In this document: in pieces, positions 43,066-52,618 of the stretch
Numbering within the stretch: position 1 is the first letter of the stretch
How the letters are laid out: the number at the start of each line of letters is the position of its first letter
Assembly (NCBI GenBank): GCA_002428735.1
Contig: DIXO01000001.1
Coordinates: 61,174 to 125,173, forward strand
Direction: 5' to 3'
Source of the DNA: Syntrophaceae bacterium UBA6078
Lineage (GTDB): Bacteria; Desulfobacterota; Syntrophia; Syntrophales; UBA2210
Length of the DNA stretch: 64,000 nt
Translations under genes and position numbers: made by a program
The notes under the pieces: model-generated
What the model was told of the DNA's origin: nothing
What the model saw: the letters and a program-made list of their open reading frames with translations, nothing else
Databases searched by the model: none

Positions 43066-44958
43066 ATGTCAGAGAAGTATTCAGAAATTTACAATTTATC
43101 TATCAATCATCCTGACCGTTTTTGGGGAGAAGCCGCCGAGTCGGTCCAGTGGGAGAAGAAGTGGGACAGGGTGTTGGACGACAGCAACAAGCCTTTTTAC
43201 CGGTGGTTTGTGGGAGGCAGGCTAAACACCTGTTACAATGCGCTGGACTATCACGTGCAGAATGGCCGTGGTGACCAGACAGCCATTATCTATGACAGTC
43301 CGGTTACTGACACCGTAAAGAAAACAACCTACCGTGAACTTCTTGACAGGGTTTCGCGATTTGCGGGGGGGTTGCGGGACCTCGGCGTAACGAAGGGGGA
43401 CACGGTCGTCATCTATATGCCCATGATCCCTGAAGCCCCAATGGCCATGCTCGCCTGCGCGCGGATCGGGGCCGTCCATTCCGTTGTGTTTGGAGGATTC
43501 GCCCCCAACGAACTGGCAATCCGCATCGACGACGCGAAACCAAAGGTTGTTGTCTCCGCCTCCTGCGGAATTGAAGGGAAGAAAACCATACCCTACAAAC
43601 CGCTCCTGGATCAGGCAATCAAGATATCCACTCACAAGCCGGATAAGTGCGTTATCTTCCAGCGTCCTCAGGCGGAAGCCCCTCTGACCCCCGGTCGCGA
43701 TTTTGACGGGGAATCTTTGATGCAGGAGGCAAAACCGGCGGATTGCGTCGCTGTTGAAGCGACGGACCCCCTGTACATTCTCTACACGTCGGGAACAACA
43801 GGAAAGCCAAAGGGGGTTATGCGCGACAATGGAGGCCACGCGGTCGCCCTGAAGTGGTCGATGAAGTACCTCTACGGCGTAAAGCCCGGCGAGGTTTACT
43901 GGGCGGCATCAGACGTGGGATGGGTTGTGGGCCATTCATATATTGTTTACGCCCCTCTCCTGGCAGGTTGTACGACGATCCTGTACGAAGGGAAACCGGT
44001 CGGGACGCCGGATCCCGGAGCTTTCTGGCGGGTCATCTCCGAACATGGCGTTTCCGTCCTCTTCACAGCCCCGACGGCATTTCGCGCCATCAAGAAGGAA
44101 GATCCGCGGGCCGAGTACCTGAAGAAATATGATATCAAGTCGTTGCGGTACCTTTTTCTGGCCGGCGAGCGGCTTGATCCCGACACCTACTACTGGGCTT
44201 CCGACATCTTGAAGATACCGGTCATCGATCATTGGTGGCAGACGGAAACGGGATGGGGCATTGCCGCGAATTGCATGGGGATTGAGCCCTTCCCCATCAA
44301 GGCGGGCTCTCCCACAAAAGCCGTCCCCGGTTACGACGTTCAGATCATTGATGCCGAGGGCAAAACACTGCCTCCCGGGGTAGACGGCATTATCGGGATC
44401 AAGCTGCCTCTCCCCCCCGGGTGCCTGCCGACCCTGTGGAAGGATGACAAGCGATACCTTGAATATGTGACCGAGATACCGGGATTCTATGTAACCGGTG
44501 ACGGAGGCCATATCGATGAAGACGGGTATCTTTTCATCATGGGGCGAATCGATGATGTCATCAATGTCGCCGGACACCGGCTCTCCACCGGTGCCATGGA
44601 AGAGATAGTGGCGAAGCACCAGGATGTTGCGGAATGCGCCGTTCTCGGGGCGAACGAGCAGCTCAAGGGGGAAGTCCCTGTCGGTTTTGCCGTTCTGAAG
44701 GCCGGGGTTGAGCGCGAACCGGATGAGATAGTCAAGGAACTGGTGCAGATGGTGCGATCCGATATCGGTGCCGTTGCCTGTTTCAAGCAGTGCGCCATCG
44801 TGAAGGCCCTTCCCAAGACCCGCTCGGGGAAGACACTGAGGGCGACCATGCGCAAGATCGTCAACGGTGAAAAGTATACCGTTCCTTCGACAATCGAAGA
44901 CGAGTCGGTCCTCGCCGGTATCGAAGCGGCGGCAAAGAAGCTGGGATTGGGCAAATAA
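43066..44958 (+). CDS. AMP-forming acyl-CoA synthetase, propionyl-CoA synthetase (PrpE) type
   Basis: A 630-residue adenylate-forming enzyme with LYTSGTTGKPKGVMRD (P-loop), WWQTETGWG and the C-terminal lysine region KTRSGKTLRATMRKI. The N-terminal stretch (FYRWFVGGRLNTCYNALDYHV region) is of the PrpE group, so propionate or acetate are the likely acids. In syntrophs AMP-forming acetyl-CoA synthetases can run backwards to yield ATP; that is knowledge of relatives, not something the sequence shows. The ATG at 43066 follows GAGGAGGGA. Confidence 0.9.
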   Translation: MSEKYSEIYNLSINHPDRFWGEAAESVQWEKKWDRVLDDSNKPFYRWFVGGRLNTCYNALDYHVQNGRGDQTAIIYDSPVTDTVKKTTYRELLDRVSRFAGGLRDLGVTKGDTVVIYMPMIPEAPMAMLACARIGAVHSVVFGGFAPNELAIRIDDAKPKVVVSASCGIEGKKTIPYKPLLDQAIKISTHKPDKCVIFQRPQAEAPLTPGRDFDGESLMQEAKPADCVAVEATDPLYILYTSGTTGKPKGVMRDNGGHAVALKWSMKYLYGVKPGEVYWAASDVGWVVGHSYIVYAPLLAGCTTILYEGKPVGTPDPGAFWRVISEHGVSVLFTAPTAFRAIKKEDPRAEYLKKYDIKSLRYLFLAGERLDPDTYYWASDILKIPVIDHWWQTETGWGIAANCMGIEPFPIKAGSPTKAVPGYDVQIIDAEGKTLPPGVDGIIGIKLPLPPGCLPTLWKDDKRYLEYVTEIPGFYVTGDGGHIDEDGYLFIMGRIDDVINVAGHRLSTGAMEEIVAKHQDVAECAVLGANEQLKGEVPVGFAVLKAGVEREPDEIVKELVQMVRSDIGAVACFKQCAIVKALPKTRSGKTLRATMRKIVNGEKYTVPSTIEDESVLAGIEAAAKKLGLGK

Positions 44959-45023
44959 GTCGCACATTACACCTGAGGCGAAAGGAACTGTGCAGCACTG
45001 GTTCAAAAGGGAGAAAGGAATTA

Positions 45024-45698
45024 ATGAAAGAGATACTACAGAAGGCAATCGATAGAAAACAGAAGGCCCTCTCCGAGTACGATTCGAAGCGGGTCATTGC
45101 ATCGGCCGGGGTTGCGATTACGCGGGAAGGTCTTGCCGCTTCCAGGGATGAGGCCGTCAGCCTCGCCGAAGGATTTGGATTCCCGGTAGTCTTGAAGGGC
45201 TGCTCCAGCACGTTGACCCATAAAACAGAGATGGGGATGGTGAAGCTGAACCTGGGAAGCGCCAACGATGTGGCACAGGCATACGATGAAATTATCGCGG
45301 CCGGCGCGGAACTCGACGGGGTCCTCGTACAGGAGATGATCAAGGGGGTACGCGAATTTGTCATCGGTCTCACCCGCGATCCCCAGTTCGGCCCGTGCGT
45401 CATGTTCGGCCTGGGTGGTATTTTTACCGAGGTTCTGAACGATGTCAGCTTCAGAGTGGCTCCCATCTCTGAAATGGACGCCATGGAAATGATGGAAGAA
45501 ATCAAGACCAAAAAACTGCTCGACGCGTTCCGGGGAAGCCCGGCGGTTGACAGAAAGGCCCTTGCCAGGGCCCTCGTCGGGATCGGCAACCTTGGCGTTG
45601 AATACGACCAGATCGCCGAGATAGACATCAATCCCGTTATCATTGCGGGGGACCGTCCGATCGCCGTTGACGCGCTGGTTGTCCTTAATAATTCCTGA
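45024..45698 (+). CDS. ADP-forming acyl-CoA synthetase, ATP-grasp (beta-type) subunit
   Basis: A 224-residue ATP-grasp protein typical of the beta subunit of NDP-forming acetyl-CoA synthetase: FPVVLKGCSSTLTHKTEMG (nucleotide binding), VQEMIKGVREFVIG, FGLGGIFTEV and the C-terminal EIDINPVI. It needs an alpha subunit carrying the CoA-binding and phospho-His domains; none is nearby, so it must come from elsewhere or the protein works alone. It follows the PrpE-type gene by 65 bases. Confidence 0.85.
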   Translation: MKEILQKAIDRKQKALSEYDSKRVIASAGVAITREGLAASRDEAVSLAEGFGFPVVLKGCSSTLTHKTEMGMVKLNLGSANDVAQAYDEIIAAGAELDGVLVQEMIKGVREFVIGLTRDPQFGPCVMFGLGGIFTEVLNDVSFRVAPISEMDAMEMMEEIKTKKLLDAFRGSPAVDRKALARALVGIGNLGVEYDQIAEIDINPVIIAGDRPIAVDALVVLNNS

Positions 45699-46066
45699 GG
45701 GCAGCAACAGGATAAAAAACTTCACCGTACCATACGAACCATACCATACCCGCGTGTTGCACAGGAACATGCGGGTATGGTATCTGTGCACGGACTCGAT
45801 CTGGGCGTTCGGTTGGGCGGCCTTGATCACGGGGTGGTCGCAGGCGCTTTCATGGAGCTGCTCCCTTTTTCCTGTATTCAATTATCCCGAATCCTGTAAC
45901 CAGGCATACAGAGACAATCCGGCCTTCCGGAACCATTCCCGGTCATTCCATCCTTCAGCCCCGCCTCAGCATTTACACCTTGACAGGAAGGGGTGACTTT
46001 TCTATACTGCGCTCCGCCTTACAGACAGTTTTTCACAAAGGGACACCACAGGAAGGACGACGCCGT
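45699..46066 (+). other. Intergenic region: strong hairpin and carB promoter
   Basis: 368 bases. A 16-bp stem ATACCATACCCGCGTG (45741-45756) / CATGCGGGTATGGTAT (45768-45783), 11-base loop with one G-T pair, ends the upstream gene but has no T-run. TTGACA (45980-45985), 17 bases, TATACT (46003-46008) is a near-consensus sigma-70 promoter for carB, giving a leader of about 50 bases. The stretch between (45784-45979) shows nothing recognisable. Confidence 0.7.
45980..46008 (+). promoter_or_regulatory. Sigma-70 promoter of carB
   Basis: TTGACA-17-TATACT, a near-perfect match with optimal spacing, 58 bases before the carB ATG. Confidence 0.8.
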
Positions 46067-49000
46067 ATGCCCCCACGCACAGATATACACAAGGTACTTA
46101 TCATTGGATCAGGGCCCATTATCATCGGCCAGGCCTGCGAATTTGACTATTCGGGGACACAGGCGTGCAAGGCGCTCAAGAAACTGGGGTACGAGATTGT
46201 CCTCGTCAACTCCAATCCCGCCACCATCATGACCGATCCTGGAATGGCTGACGCGACCTATGTCGAGCCCCTGAACACCCGGCGTCTTGAAGAAATTATC
46301 GAGAAGGAACGTCCCGACGCGATCCTTCCCAATCTGGGGGGGCAGTCGGGGCTCAATCTGACATCGGAACTCGCGCGCAAGGGAATTCTCGAAAAGTACG
46401 CAGTGGAGATCATCGGTGTCAATATCGACGCCATTGAACGGGGCGAGGACCGTATCGCGTTCAAAAAGACCATGGACGGTCTCGGCATTGAGATGCCGAA
46501 AAGCAAGCCCGCCTACAGCGTGGAAGAGGCGGAGCAGATCGCCGAAGAGCTGGGGTATCCGGTGGTGATCCGGCCGGCATACACCATGGGAGGAACCGGA
46601 GGCGGGCTGGTGTATAACAAGGAAGAACTCCAGACCATCGCCGGCAGAGGAATCGCGGCAAGTCTGATCGGCCAGATCCTCGTCGAGGAATCGGTCCTCG
46701 GATGGGAAGAGCTGGAACTGGAGGTGGTCCGGGATGCCAAGAACCAGATGATCACCGTCTGCTTCATAGAAAACGTCGACGCCATGGGCGTCCATACCGG
46801 CGACTCATTCTGTACTGCCCCCATGATGACCATCTCCCCCGAACTGCAGGAGCGTCTCCAGAAATACTCATACGATATCGTCGAGGCCATCCAGGTCATC
46901 GGCGGTACGAACGTGCAGTTCGCCCATAATCCGGAAACCGGGCGGGTCGTGGTCATCGAGATCAATCCGCGGACATCACGCTCCTCAGCCCTGGCATCCA
47001 AGGCGACGGGATTCCCCATCGCCCTCATCTCATCCATGCTGGCGGCGGGGCTGACCCTGGACGAGATACCGTACTGGAAAGAGGGAACCTTGGACAGATA
47101 CACCCCCTCGGGCGAGTACGTGGTTGCCAAATTTCCCCGATGGGCCTTTGAAAAATTCGAAGGGGCCATCGACGAACTCGGGACGCAGATGCGCGCCGTG
47201 GGAGAGGTCATGAGCATCGGGAAGACGTACAAGGAGGCCCTGCAGAAGGCCGTCCGATCCCTCGAGATCAACCGCTATGGTCTCGGCTTTGCGAGGGATT
47301 TTCATGAACGCTCCCTCGACGAGTTGATGAGTCTCCTCTCCAGGCCGACGAGCGAACGGCAGTTCATCATGTACGAGGCCCTCCGCAAGGGGGCCCGCGT
47401 GGAGGACATCCAGGCGAAGACCCATATCAAGGCGTGGTTCATCGAGCAGATGAAAGAGCTGGTCGAACGGGAAGAAGAAATCCTCCGCTGCCAGGGAGGC
47501 GTTTTCCCTGACGACTTGATGATCCAGGCGAAGAAGGACGGATTCGCTGACCGGTATCTTGCCAGACTGCTCGCCATACCGGAAGGTGAAATACGGAAAC
47601 GCCGCATATCCATGGGCGTCACGGAGGGATGGGAGCCGGTCCCCGTGAGCGGCGTCGAGGACGCGGCATACTATTTCTCAACTTACAATGCGCCCGACAG
47701 GGTGCTCTCGACCGACAGAAAGAAGATCATCGTTCTCGGCGGGGGGCCGAACAGGATCGGCCAGGGGATTGAGTTCGATTACTGCTGTGTACACGCCGCC
47801 TTCGCCATCAAGGATGAGGGGTTCGAAGCCATCATGGTAAACTGCAATCCCGAGACGGTATCCACCGACTATGACACCTCGAACAGGCTCTACTTCGAGC
47901 CGCTGACGGTGGAAGACGTCCTGAGTATCTATGAGAAGGAAAAACCTGAAGGGGTCATCGTGCAGTTCGGCGGCCAGACTCCCCTGAATATCGCGAACGA
48001 ACTTGCTGAAGCGGGGGTGAGGATCATAGGAACCTCTCCGGAAATGATCGACCTGGCCGAAGACCGGGATCGCTTCCGGAAGGTAATGGAAAAACTCGGG
48101 ATACCGGAACCGAAATCGGGGATGGCAAGCACCATAGGGGAGGCCCTCGTCATCGCACAGGAGATCGGGTATCCATTGATGGTGAGACCTTCATACGTCC
48201 TGGGAGGGCGCGGGATGGAAGTGGTCCACGATGAGGACATGCTGAGACGCTACCTCGCCGCCGCCGTCGATGTCACCCCCGAGAGACCCGTCCTGATCGA
48301 CAAGTTCCTGGAGAATGCCATCGAGGTGGAGGCCGACGCCATCTCCGACGGAACGGATGTCTTTATTCCCTCTATTATGGAGCATATCGAGCTGGCGGGG
48401 GTCCATTCGGGAGACTCCGCGTGCGCAATTCCCCCCGTCAGCCTGTCGGACGCCGCCATCGCCACGATCTCTGAATACACAAGAAAGATCGCACGGGAGC
48501 TGCGCGTGGTGGGGTTGATGAACATCCAGTACGCCATCATGGATGATGTTGTTTACATCCTCGAGGCAAATCCCCGGGCATCCCGGACGGTGCCGCTGGT
48601 TTCAAAGGTCTGCAACATATCGATGGCGAGGATTGCCACGCAGCTCATGCTGGGAAAGAAACTGAAAGACCTCCGTCTGGAGAAGAAGGCCTTACGACAT
48701 TTCGGCGTCAAGGAGGCCGTTTTTCCCTTTAATATGTTCCCGGAGGTCGACCCCCTCCTGGGGCCGGAAATGCGCTCGACGGGAGAAGTCCTGGGGATGG
48801 CAGATTCGTTCGGTCTGGCCTTCTTCAAGGCCCAGGAGGCCACCGGTCAGGGCCTTCCCGAAGCGGGGACCGTTCTCATCACCGCCTATGATGACGATAA
48901 AAAAGCAATCCTCAATGTGGCACGGGAATTCCAGAGGCTTGGTTTCTCCCTGAAAACCACCAGGGGAACGAACCGGTTTCTGGCGGAGCACGGGGTCTCC

Positions 49001-49267
49001 TCGGACGTGATACTCAAGATGCACGAAGGCCGGCCCAATATTACCGACGGGATAAAAAACCATGAAATCCATCTCGTGATCAACACGCCGAGCGGCAGGA
49101 TGAGCCAGCATGACGATTCATATATCAGAAAAACCGCGATCAGATACAAGGTCCCCTACATCACCACGGCAGCCGCGGCCATAGCCGCCGTCAGAGGGAT
49201 CGCCGCCACGCGGAAAGACCACGGCCGCGTAAAATCTCTTCAGAGCTACCATCTGGACATGGGTTGA
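46067..49267 (+). CDS. carB: Carbamoyl-phosphate synthase large subunit
   Basis: The 1066-residue product has the expected duplicated ATP-grasp architecture. The first half opens IIGSGPIIIGQACEFDYSG, the second IVLGGGPNRIGQGIEFDYCC; ATP-grasp stretches are near residues 170 and 715 and the C-terminal MGS-like allosteric domain covers about 940-1066. It makes carbamoyl phosphate for pyrimidines and arginine with ammonia from the CarA subunit, which is not in this window. The ATG at 46067 has AGGAAGGA upstream; normal length. Confidence 0.97.
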   Translation: MPPRTDIHKVLIIGSGPIIIGQACEFDYSGTQACKALKKLGYEIVLVNSNPATIMTDPGMADATYVEPLNTRRLEEIIEKERPDAILPNLGGQSGLNLTSELARKGILEKYAVEIIGVNIDAIERGEDRIAFKKTMDGLGIEMPKSKPAYSVEEAEQIAEELGYPVVIRPAYTMGGTGGGLVYNKEELQTIAGRGIAASLIGQILVEESVLGWEELELEVVRDAKNQMITVCFIENVDAMGVHTGDSFCTAPMMTISPELQERLQKYSYDIVEAIQVIGGTNVQFAHNPETGRVVVIEINPRTSRSSALASKATGFPIALISSMLAAGLTLDEIPYWKEGTLDRYTPSGEYVVAKFPRWAFEKFEGAIDELGTQMRAVGEVMSIGKTYKEALQKAVRSLEINRYGLGFARDFHERSLDELMSLLSRPTSERQFIMYEALRKGARVEDIQAKTHIKAWFIEQMKELVEREEEILRCQGGVFPDDLMIQAKKDGFADRYLARLLAIPEGEIRKRRISMGVTEGWEPVPVSGVEDAAYYFSTYNAPDRVLSTDRKKIIVLGGGPNRIGQGIEFDYCCVHAAFAIKDEGFEAIMVNCNPETVSTDYDTSNRLYFEPLTVEDVLSIYEKEKPEGVIVQFGGQTPLNIANELAEAGVRIIGTSPEMIDLAEDRDRFRKVMEKLGIPEPKSGMASTIGEALVIAQEIGYPLMVRPSYVLGGRGMEVVHDEDMLRRYLAAAVDVTPERPVLIDKFLENAIEVEADAISDGTDVFIPSIMEHIELAGVHSGDSACAIPPVSLSDAAIATISEYTRKIARELRVVGLMNIQYAIMDDVVYILEANPRASRTVPLVSKVCNISMARIATQLMLGKKLKDLRLEKKALRHFGVKEAVFPFNMFPEVDPLLGPEMRSTGEVLGMADSFGLAFFKAQEATGQGLPEAGTVLITAYDDDKKAILNVAREFQRLGFSLKTTRGTNRFLAEHGVSSDVILKMHEGRPNITDGIKNHEIHLVINTPSGRMSQHDDSYIRKTAIRYKVPYITTAAAAIAAVRGIAATRKDHGRVKSLQSYHLDMG

Positions 49268-49392
49268 TCAGGGCGTTATTCTTTTGAATGCATTGCCGCG
49301 GATGTATATGACCCATACCGCGTTCCGCCGCGCCAGGAATGGTTTTTTATTGACCGGTTAAACCCCGCGCGTCAAGGGAAAAGGACCAGACC

Positions 49393-50775
49393 ATGAAATT
49401 CATAGAGGAAAATTGCGGTGTCTTCGGCATCTATTCAACAAGGCCCTGTGCGGACGACATCTACCAGGGGTTGGACTTCCTCCAGCACCGGGGGCAGGAA
49501 TATTGCGGCATTTCCACCTTCGACACGGAAATCAACCATATAACCCACCATGGGAGAGTCGCCACGCGATTCACGGGTGAAGAACTGCGAAGGCTGACCG
49601 GCATGTGGGGGATAGGCCACGTAAGCCTGCGGGACCGGCAGCCCATGAAGTGGCTCACCCGCGCCGGGGAGATCGCTGTCGCCTTCAGCGGCAATGTCAT
49701 CAACTCACACGCCCTCCTGGAAGATATGATGAACCGGGGAAAATCGTTTTACAAGGGGTATGACATAGAGATCATCTCCAAGATTATTATCGAGGTGGGG
49801 GAGGGGGATATAGTGAGGGGCATATCAGCCCTTTCCGAAAAGATCCAGGGTTCGTATTCCCTGGCGGTACTGACAGGGGATGGCATTTACGCCTCCCGGG
49901 ATCTGTATGGATTCCGGCCCCTTATTCTTGGCGGAGACTCCGAGCGGCTCGCCGTGAGTTCGGAATCACGAGCCATGCAGAACATGGATATGGAGATTAT
50001 ACGGGATGTGGCCCCGGGGGAAATCGTCCTCATCAACAGAGAAGGGATCCAGACGCTGGAGCAGCTCGATTCACCCCGCAGGGCGCACTGCGCCTTTGAA
50101 TGGGCATACACGGCGAGCATCGATTCCATCATAGACGGCGTCTACGTGCAGGAGGCCCGGAACAATCTCGGCGAAAGCCTCGCCCAGAGGGATATTGACG
50201 AAGGGGGGATGGTTGCCGATATCGTCGCGCCCGTTCCCATGTCGGGGATGGGACACGCGCTCGGGTATCACCGGCGATCGAAGATCAGTTATCAGGATGT
50301 GTTTCTCTATAACCGGTATGCCGACCGAAGCTATACCCAGATCACCCAGGTTGCCCGGGAGAAGATGGCCAAGCGCAAGCTGTCCGTCCTTCCCTATGTG
50401 AAGGGGAAAAAGGTTGTCCTCTGCGACGATTCGATCGTCCGGGGAACACAGATCATGAACAAGGTGAAAGACCTCAAAAAGGCGGGAGCGAAGGAGGTCC
50501 ATGTGCGAATTGCCTGTCCTCCCCTTATGTATCCCTGCGCCTTCGGAATCTCCACCCGCTCGGGAGGAGAGTTGCTGGCACGGAAACATGTCAAGACGGA
50601 CGGGATCCTGTCCATGGAGCAGTTGATGGATCTTGAGTCATGGGTTGCCCTTACGCTCGGCGCGGATTCCGTCAAGTTCAACACCATGGATGCCTTCGTG
50701 GCGTCCCTCCTCATGCCCCGGGACAGTCTGTGTCTCCAGTGTTTTGACGGGATCATTCCCTCCAAGGCATTATAG
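49393..50775 (+). CDS. purF: Amidophosphoribosyltransferase
   Basis: A 460-residue enzyme making phosphoribosylamine from PRPP and glutamine, the first step of purine synthesis. The nucleophile Cys is at position 8 (ENCGVFGIYST) behind a 7-residue leader that may be removed. The PRPP loop reads VVLCDDSIVRGTQI. Cysteines in RAHCAFEW, YPCAFG and CLQCFDG match the 4Fe-4S ligands of the B. subtilis-type enzyme. The 125-base gap upstream contains TTGAAT-17-TATGAC, a weak promoter candidate. Confidence 0.96.
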   Translation: MKFIEENCGVFGIYSTRPCADDIYQGLDFLQHRGQEYCGISTFDTEINHITHHGRVATRFTGEELRRLTGMWGIGHVSLRDRQPMKWLTRAGEIAVAFSGNVINSHALLEDMMNRGKSFYKGYDIEIISKIIIEVGEGDIVRGISALSEKIQGSYSLAVLTGDGIYASRDLYGFRPLILGGDSERLAVSSESRAMQNMDMEIIRDVAPGEIVLINREGIQTLEQLDSPRRAHCAFEWAYTASIDSIIDGVYVQEARNNLGESLAQRDIDEGGMVADIVAPVPMSGMGHALGYHRRSKISYQDVFLYNRYADRSYTQITQVAREKMAKRKLSVLPYVKGKKVVLCDDSIVRGTQIMNKVKDLKKAGAKEVHVRIACPPLMYPCAFGISTRSGGELLARKHVKTDGILSMEQLMDLESWVALTLGADSVKFNTMDAFVASLLMPRDSLCLQCFDGIIPSKAL

Positions 50776-50787
50776 CATCGCACTCAT

Positions 50788-51687
50788 TCAATCAAAGGAA
50801 AGATGGACGATCGACAGGGGATCCGCATAATCGTCCACCAGCCTCAGCCCCCAGTGCAGGTGAGGCCCGGTGGATCTCCCCGTTGAACCCACGCGTCCAA
50901 TAACTGTCCCCTTTTCGATAACGGTCCCTTCCCTGACAGCGGTCTCCGACAGATGGCAGTAAATGGAGAAGAGACCGATTCCGTGGTTCATGATCACGGT
51001 GTTTCCTGAAAAATAAAGGTCCCGAACCAGGACGACCTTCCCCGTATTGGACGCCTTCACGGGGGTGCCTGCAGGTGAACGGATATCCACGCCCCGATGG
51101 CGGGACACAACTTCGTCATTAAAGACCCTCCGGGCGCCGAATACCCCCGTTACCCGGTCATCCACCGGCATGACAAATCCCCCCGTGCCCAGCCAGCCCG
51201 GCACGGATGTCCCGTATATGCCACGGAGAAGCGCCTGCTCCTCCTGTATCCTTTTGATCTCCGCAGCGGTTGGGCTGGTAAACCGCTGGGCCACCCGTAT
51301 CGTGCTTGAAGGGAATGTCCCCGGGGACATGGCAAGCTTGAAGGAAATATCTTTCGGGGCGCCGTGGAATGGTTGGAGATGAACAACGGCATCGTAGGTT
51401 CCCGGCTCCATGTCGAGTCTCAGCACGATGAGGGTAAAATGCTTCAGGCCCTCCCTGTCTGAGGCAAAGGGGTATTCCTTCCCGTCAAAGGATAACAGGG
51501 CTGAGGCAGCCTCGGGCGATACGAGGGTTACCTTGACGACCTCTCCCTGGCTGAGCCTGCGATATTCCGAGTGTATGGCTACCCTTCCCGCATCGGTGGG
51601 ACTGATCACGGAAACGGCGGACGAACGACCGGGGCACAGGATGAGCAGCGCAAGGCAGATAATCAGCAAAGACGCGCGCGTTTTCAT
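50788..51687 (-). CDS. M23 family metallopeptidase (LytM-type)
   Basis: A 299-residue exported protein: Lys-Thr-Arg then a hydrophobic signal segment (LLIICLALLILCPGRSSA), an N-terminal domain of about 150 residues, and a C-terminal M23 domain with RHRGVDIRSPAGTPV (His, Asp) and GPHLHWGLRL (HxH zinc ligands). All zinc ligands are present, so it is probably an active murein endopeptidase. The ATG at 51687 is chosen because it begins a clear signal peptide. Confidence 0.9.
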   Translation of the reverse strand: MKTRASLLIICLALLILCPGRSSAVSVISPTDAGRVAIHSEYRRLSQGEVVKVTLVSPEAASALLSFDGKEYPFASDREGLKHFTLIVLRLDMEPGTYDAVVHLQPFHGAPKDISFKLAMSPGTFPSSTIRVAQRFTSPTAAEIKRIQEEQALLRGIYGTSVPGWLGTGGFVMPVDDRVTGVFGARRVFNDEVVSRHRGVDIRSPAGTPVKASNTGKVVLVRDLYFSGNTVIMNHGIGLFSIYCHLSETAVREGTVIEKGTVIGRVGSTGRSTGPHLHWGLRLVDDYADPLSIVHLSFD

Positions 51688-52128
51688 AGGAATCCTTCTA
51701 CACCAGAAAGACACTTTTTTCAAAGGCGTTATAGGGATTTCTCCTCTCATGGACAGCATATACCGCTCATTTTCCCCGGGGAGTGGGGAAAAGAGAGACA
51801 TCTTCTCCAATATACCGGTCTGCGAAACAATGGACCATCTCCGGGAAAGCGATGAGAGGATCGGAGAGCATGTACATGGTTAGGGGGGCGTTACCGCATT
51901 CTGAACATTTCCGTTTTGATATTGCGGTCAAATGTGGTAGAAGTCTCCCTGAGCGAACGCGGACAAAGCCAAGCCGGCAGACCCGGATGCCGTCGGATCA
52001 ATACAGATCGAGAACACGGAGTTCGCTGAGGGCGATGGGCGCGTGAGCAATACCATCTCCTGCCGGAAAAACGCAGAAAGAAATAGTGTGACAGAGTGAA
52101 AAAAACAACAAACCAAGAAGGTGCTGTC
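51688..52128. other. Non-coding stretch with a paired-arm structure
   Basis: 441 bases between the M23 gene start and a lipoprotein gene. CCCTGAGCGAAC pairs at 11 of 12 positions with GTTCGCTGAGGG about 60 bases on (near 51948-52036), and between them CGGCA and TGCCG can also pair. A possible TTGATA-16-TAGAAG promoter lies about 20 bases before the first arm. This could be a small RNA or leader; no known family was recognised. Confidence 0.35.
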
Positions 52129-52524
52129 ATGAAAAGAGGGTCTTTGCTGTTGGTTGTGATAGCCTGTGCTTTCATCCTGTCGGGCTGTGCCGCCGCTGTG
52201 ATAGGAGGCGCCGCGGTCGGGGGAGGAACAGGGGCGTACTTTTACGTAAACGGTGAACTGAAGACCGATTACCCCTCCTCATTCGACAAGGCGTGGAATG
52301 CCTGCGAGAAGACCGTGGCCTATATGAACGCGACAGACGTGTTCCCGGAGAAAGAGATAAGCAAGGGAACCATACAGGCCATAATCGATGGCGAGCGGGT
52401 CCGGTTTGTCGTGGAATACAAGACGAAGGACCTCACCACCGTGTCCATACGGGTCGGCATCATCGGCAATAAATCGGCGTCGCAACGACTCCACGACAAG
52501 GTAGCCGCGTACCTGTCCGAGTAA
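52129..52524 (+). CDS. Small DUF3568-type lipoprotein
   Basis: A 131-residue protein with a lipoprotein signal (LLLVVIACAFILSGC, lipobox LSGC) and a glycine-rich stretch just after (IGGAAVGGGTGAYFY). The rest is a short alpha/beta domain that fits DUF3568. It should be anchored in a membrane facing the periplasm. Role unknown. The ATG at 52129 has AAGAAGGTG upstream; an upstream start would bury the signal peptide. Confidence 0.8.
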   Translation: MKRGSLLLVVIACAFILSGCAAAVIGGAAVGGGTGAYFYVNGELKTDYPSSFDKAWNACEKTVAYMNATDVFPEKEISKGTIQAIIDGERVRFVVEYKTKDLTTVSIRVGIIGNKSASQRLHDKVAAYLSE

Positions 52525-52618
52525 TAGATCCGGAGAGAACCGGTCAGTGAGAGTCCCGTGTCTGCCCCTGACCGGCCCACAGTGGCTCCTGCTTTCATCC
52601 AAAGGCGGCATCCCTATC

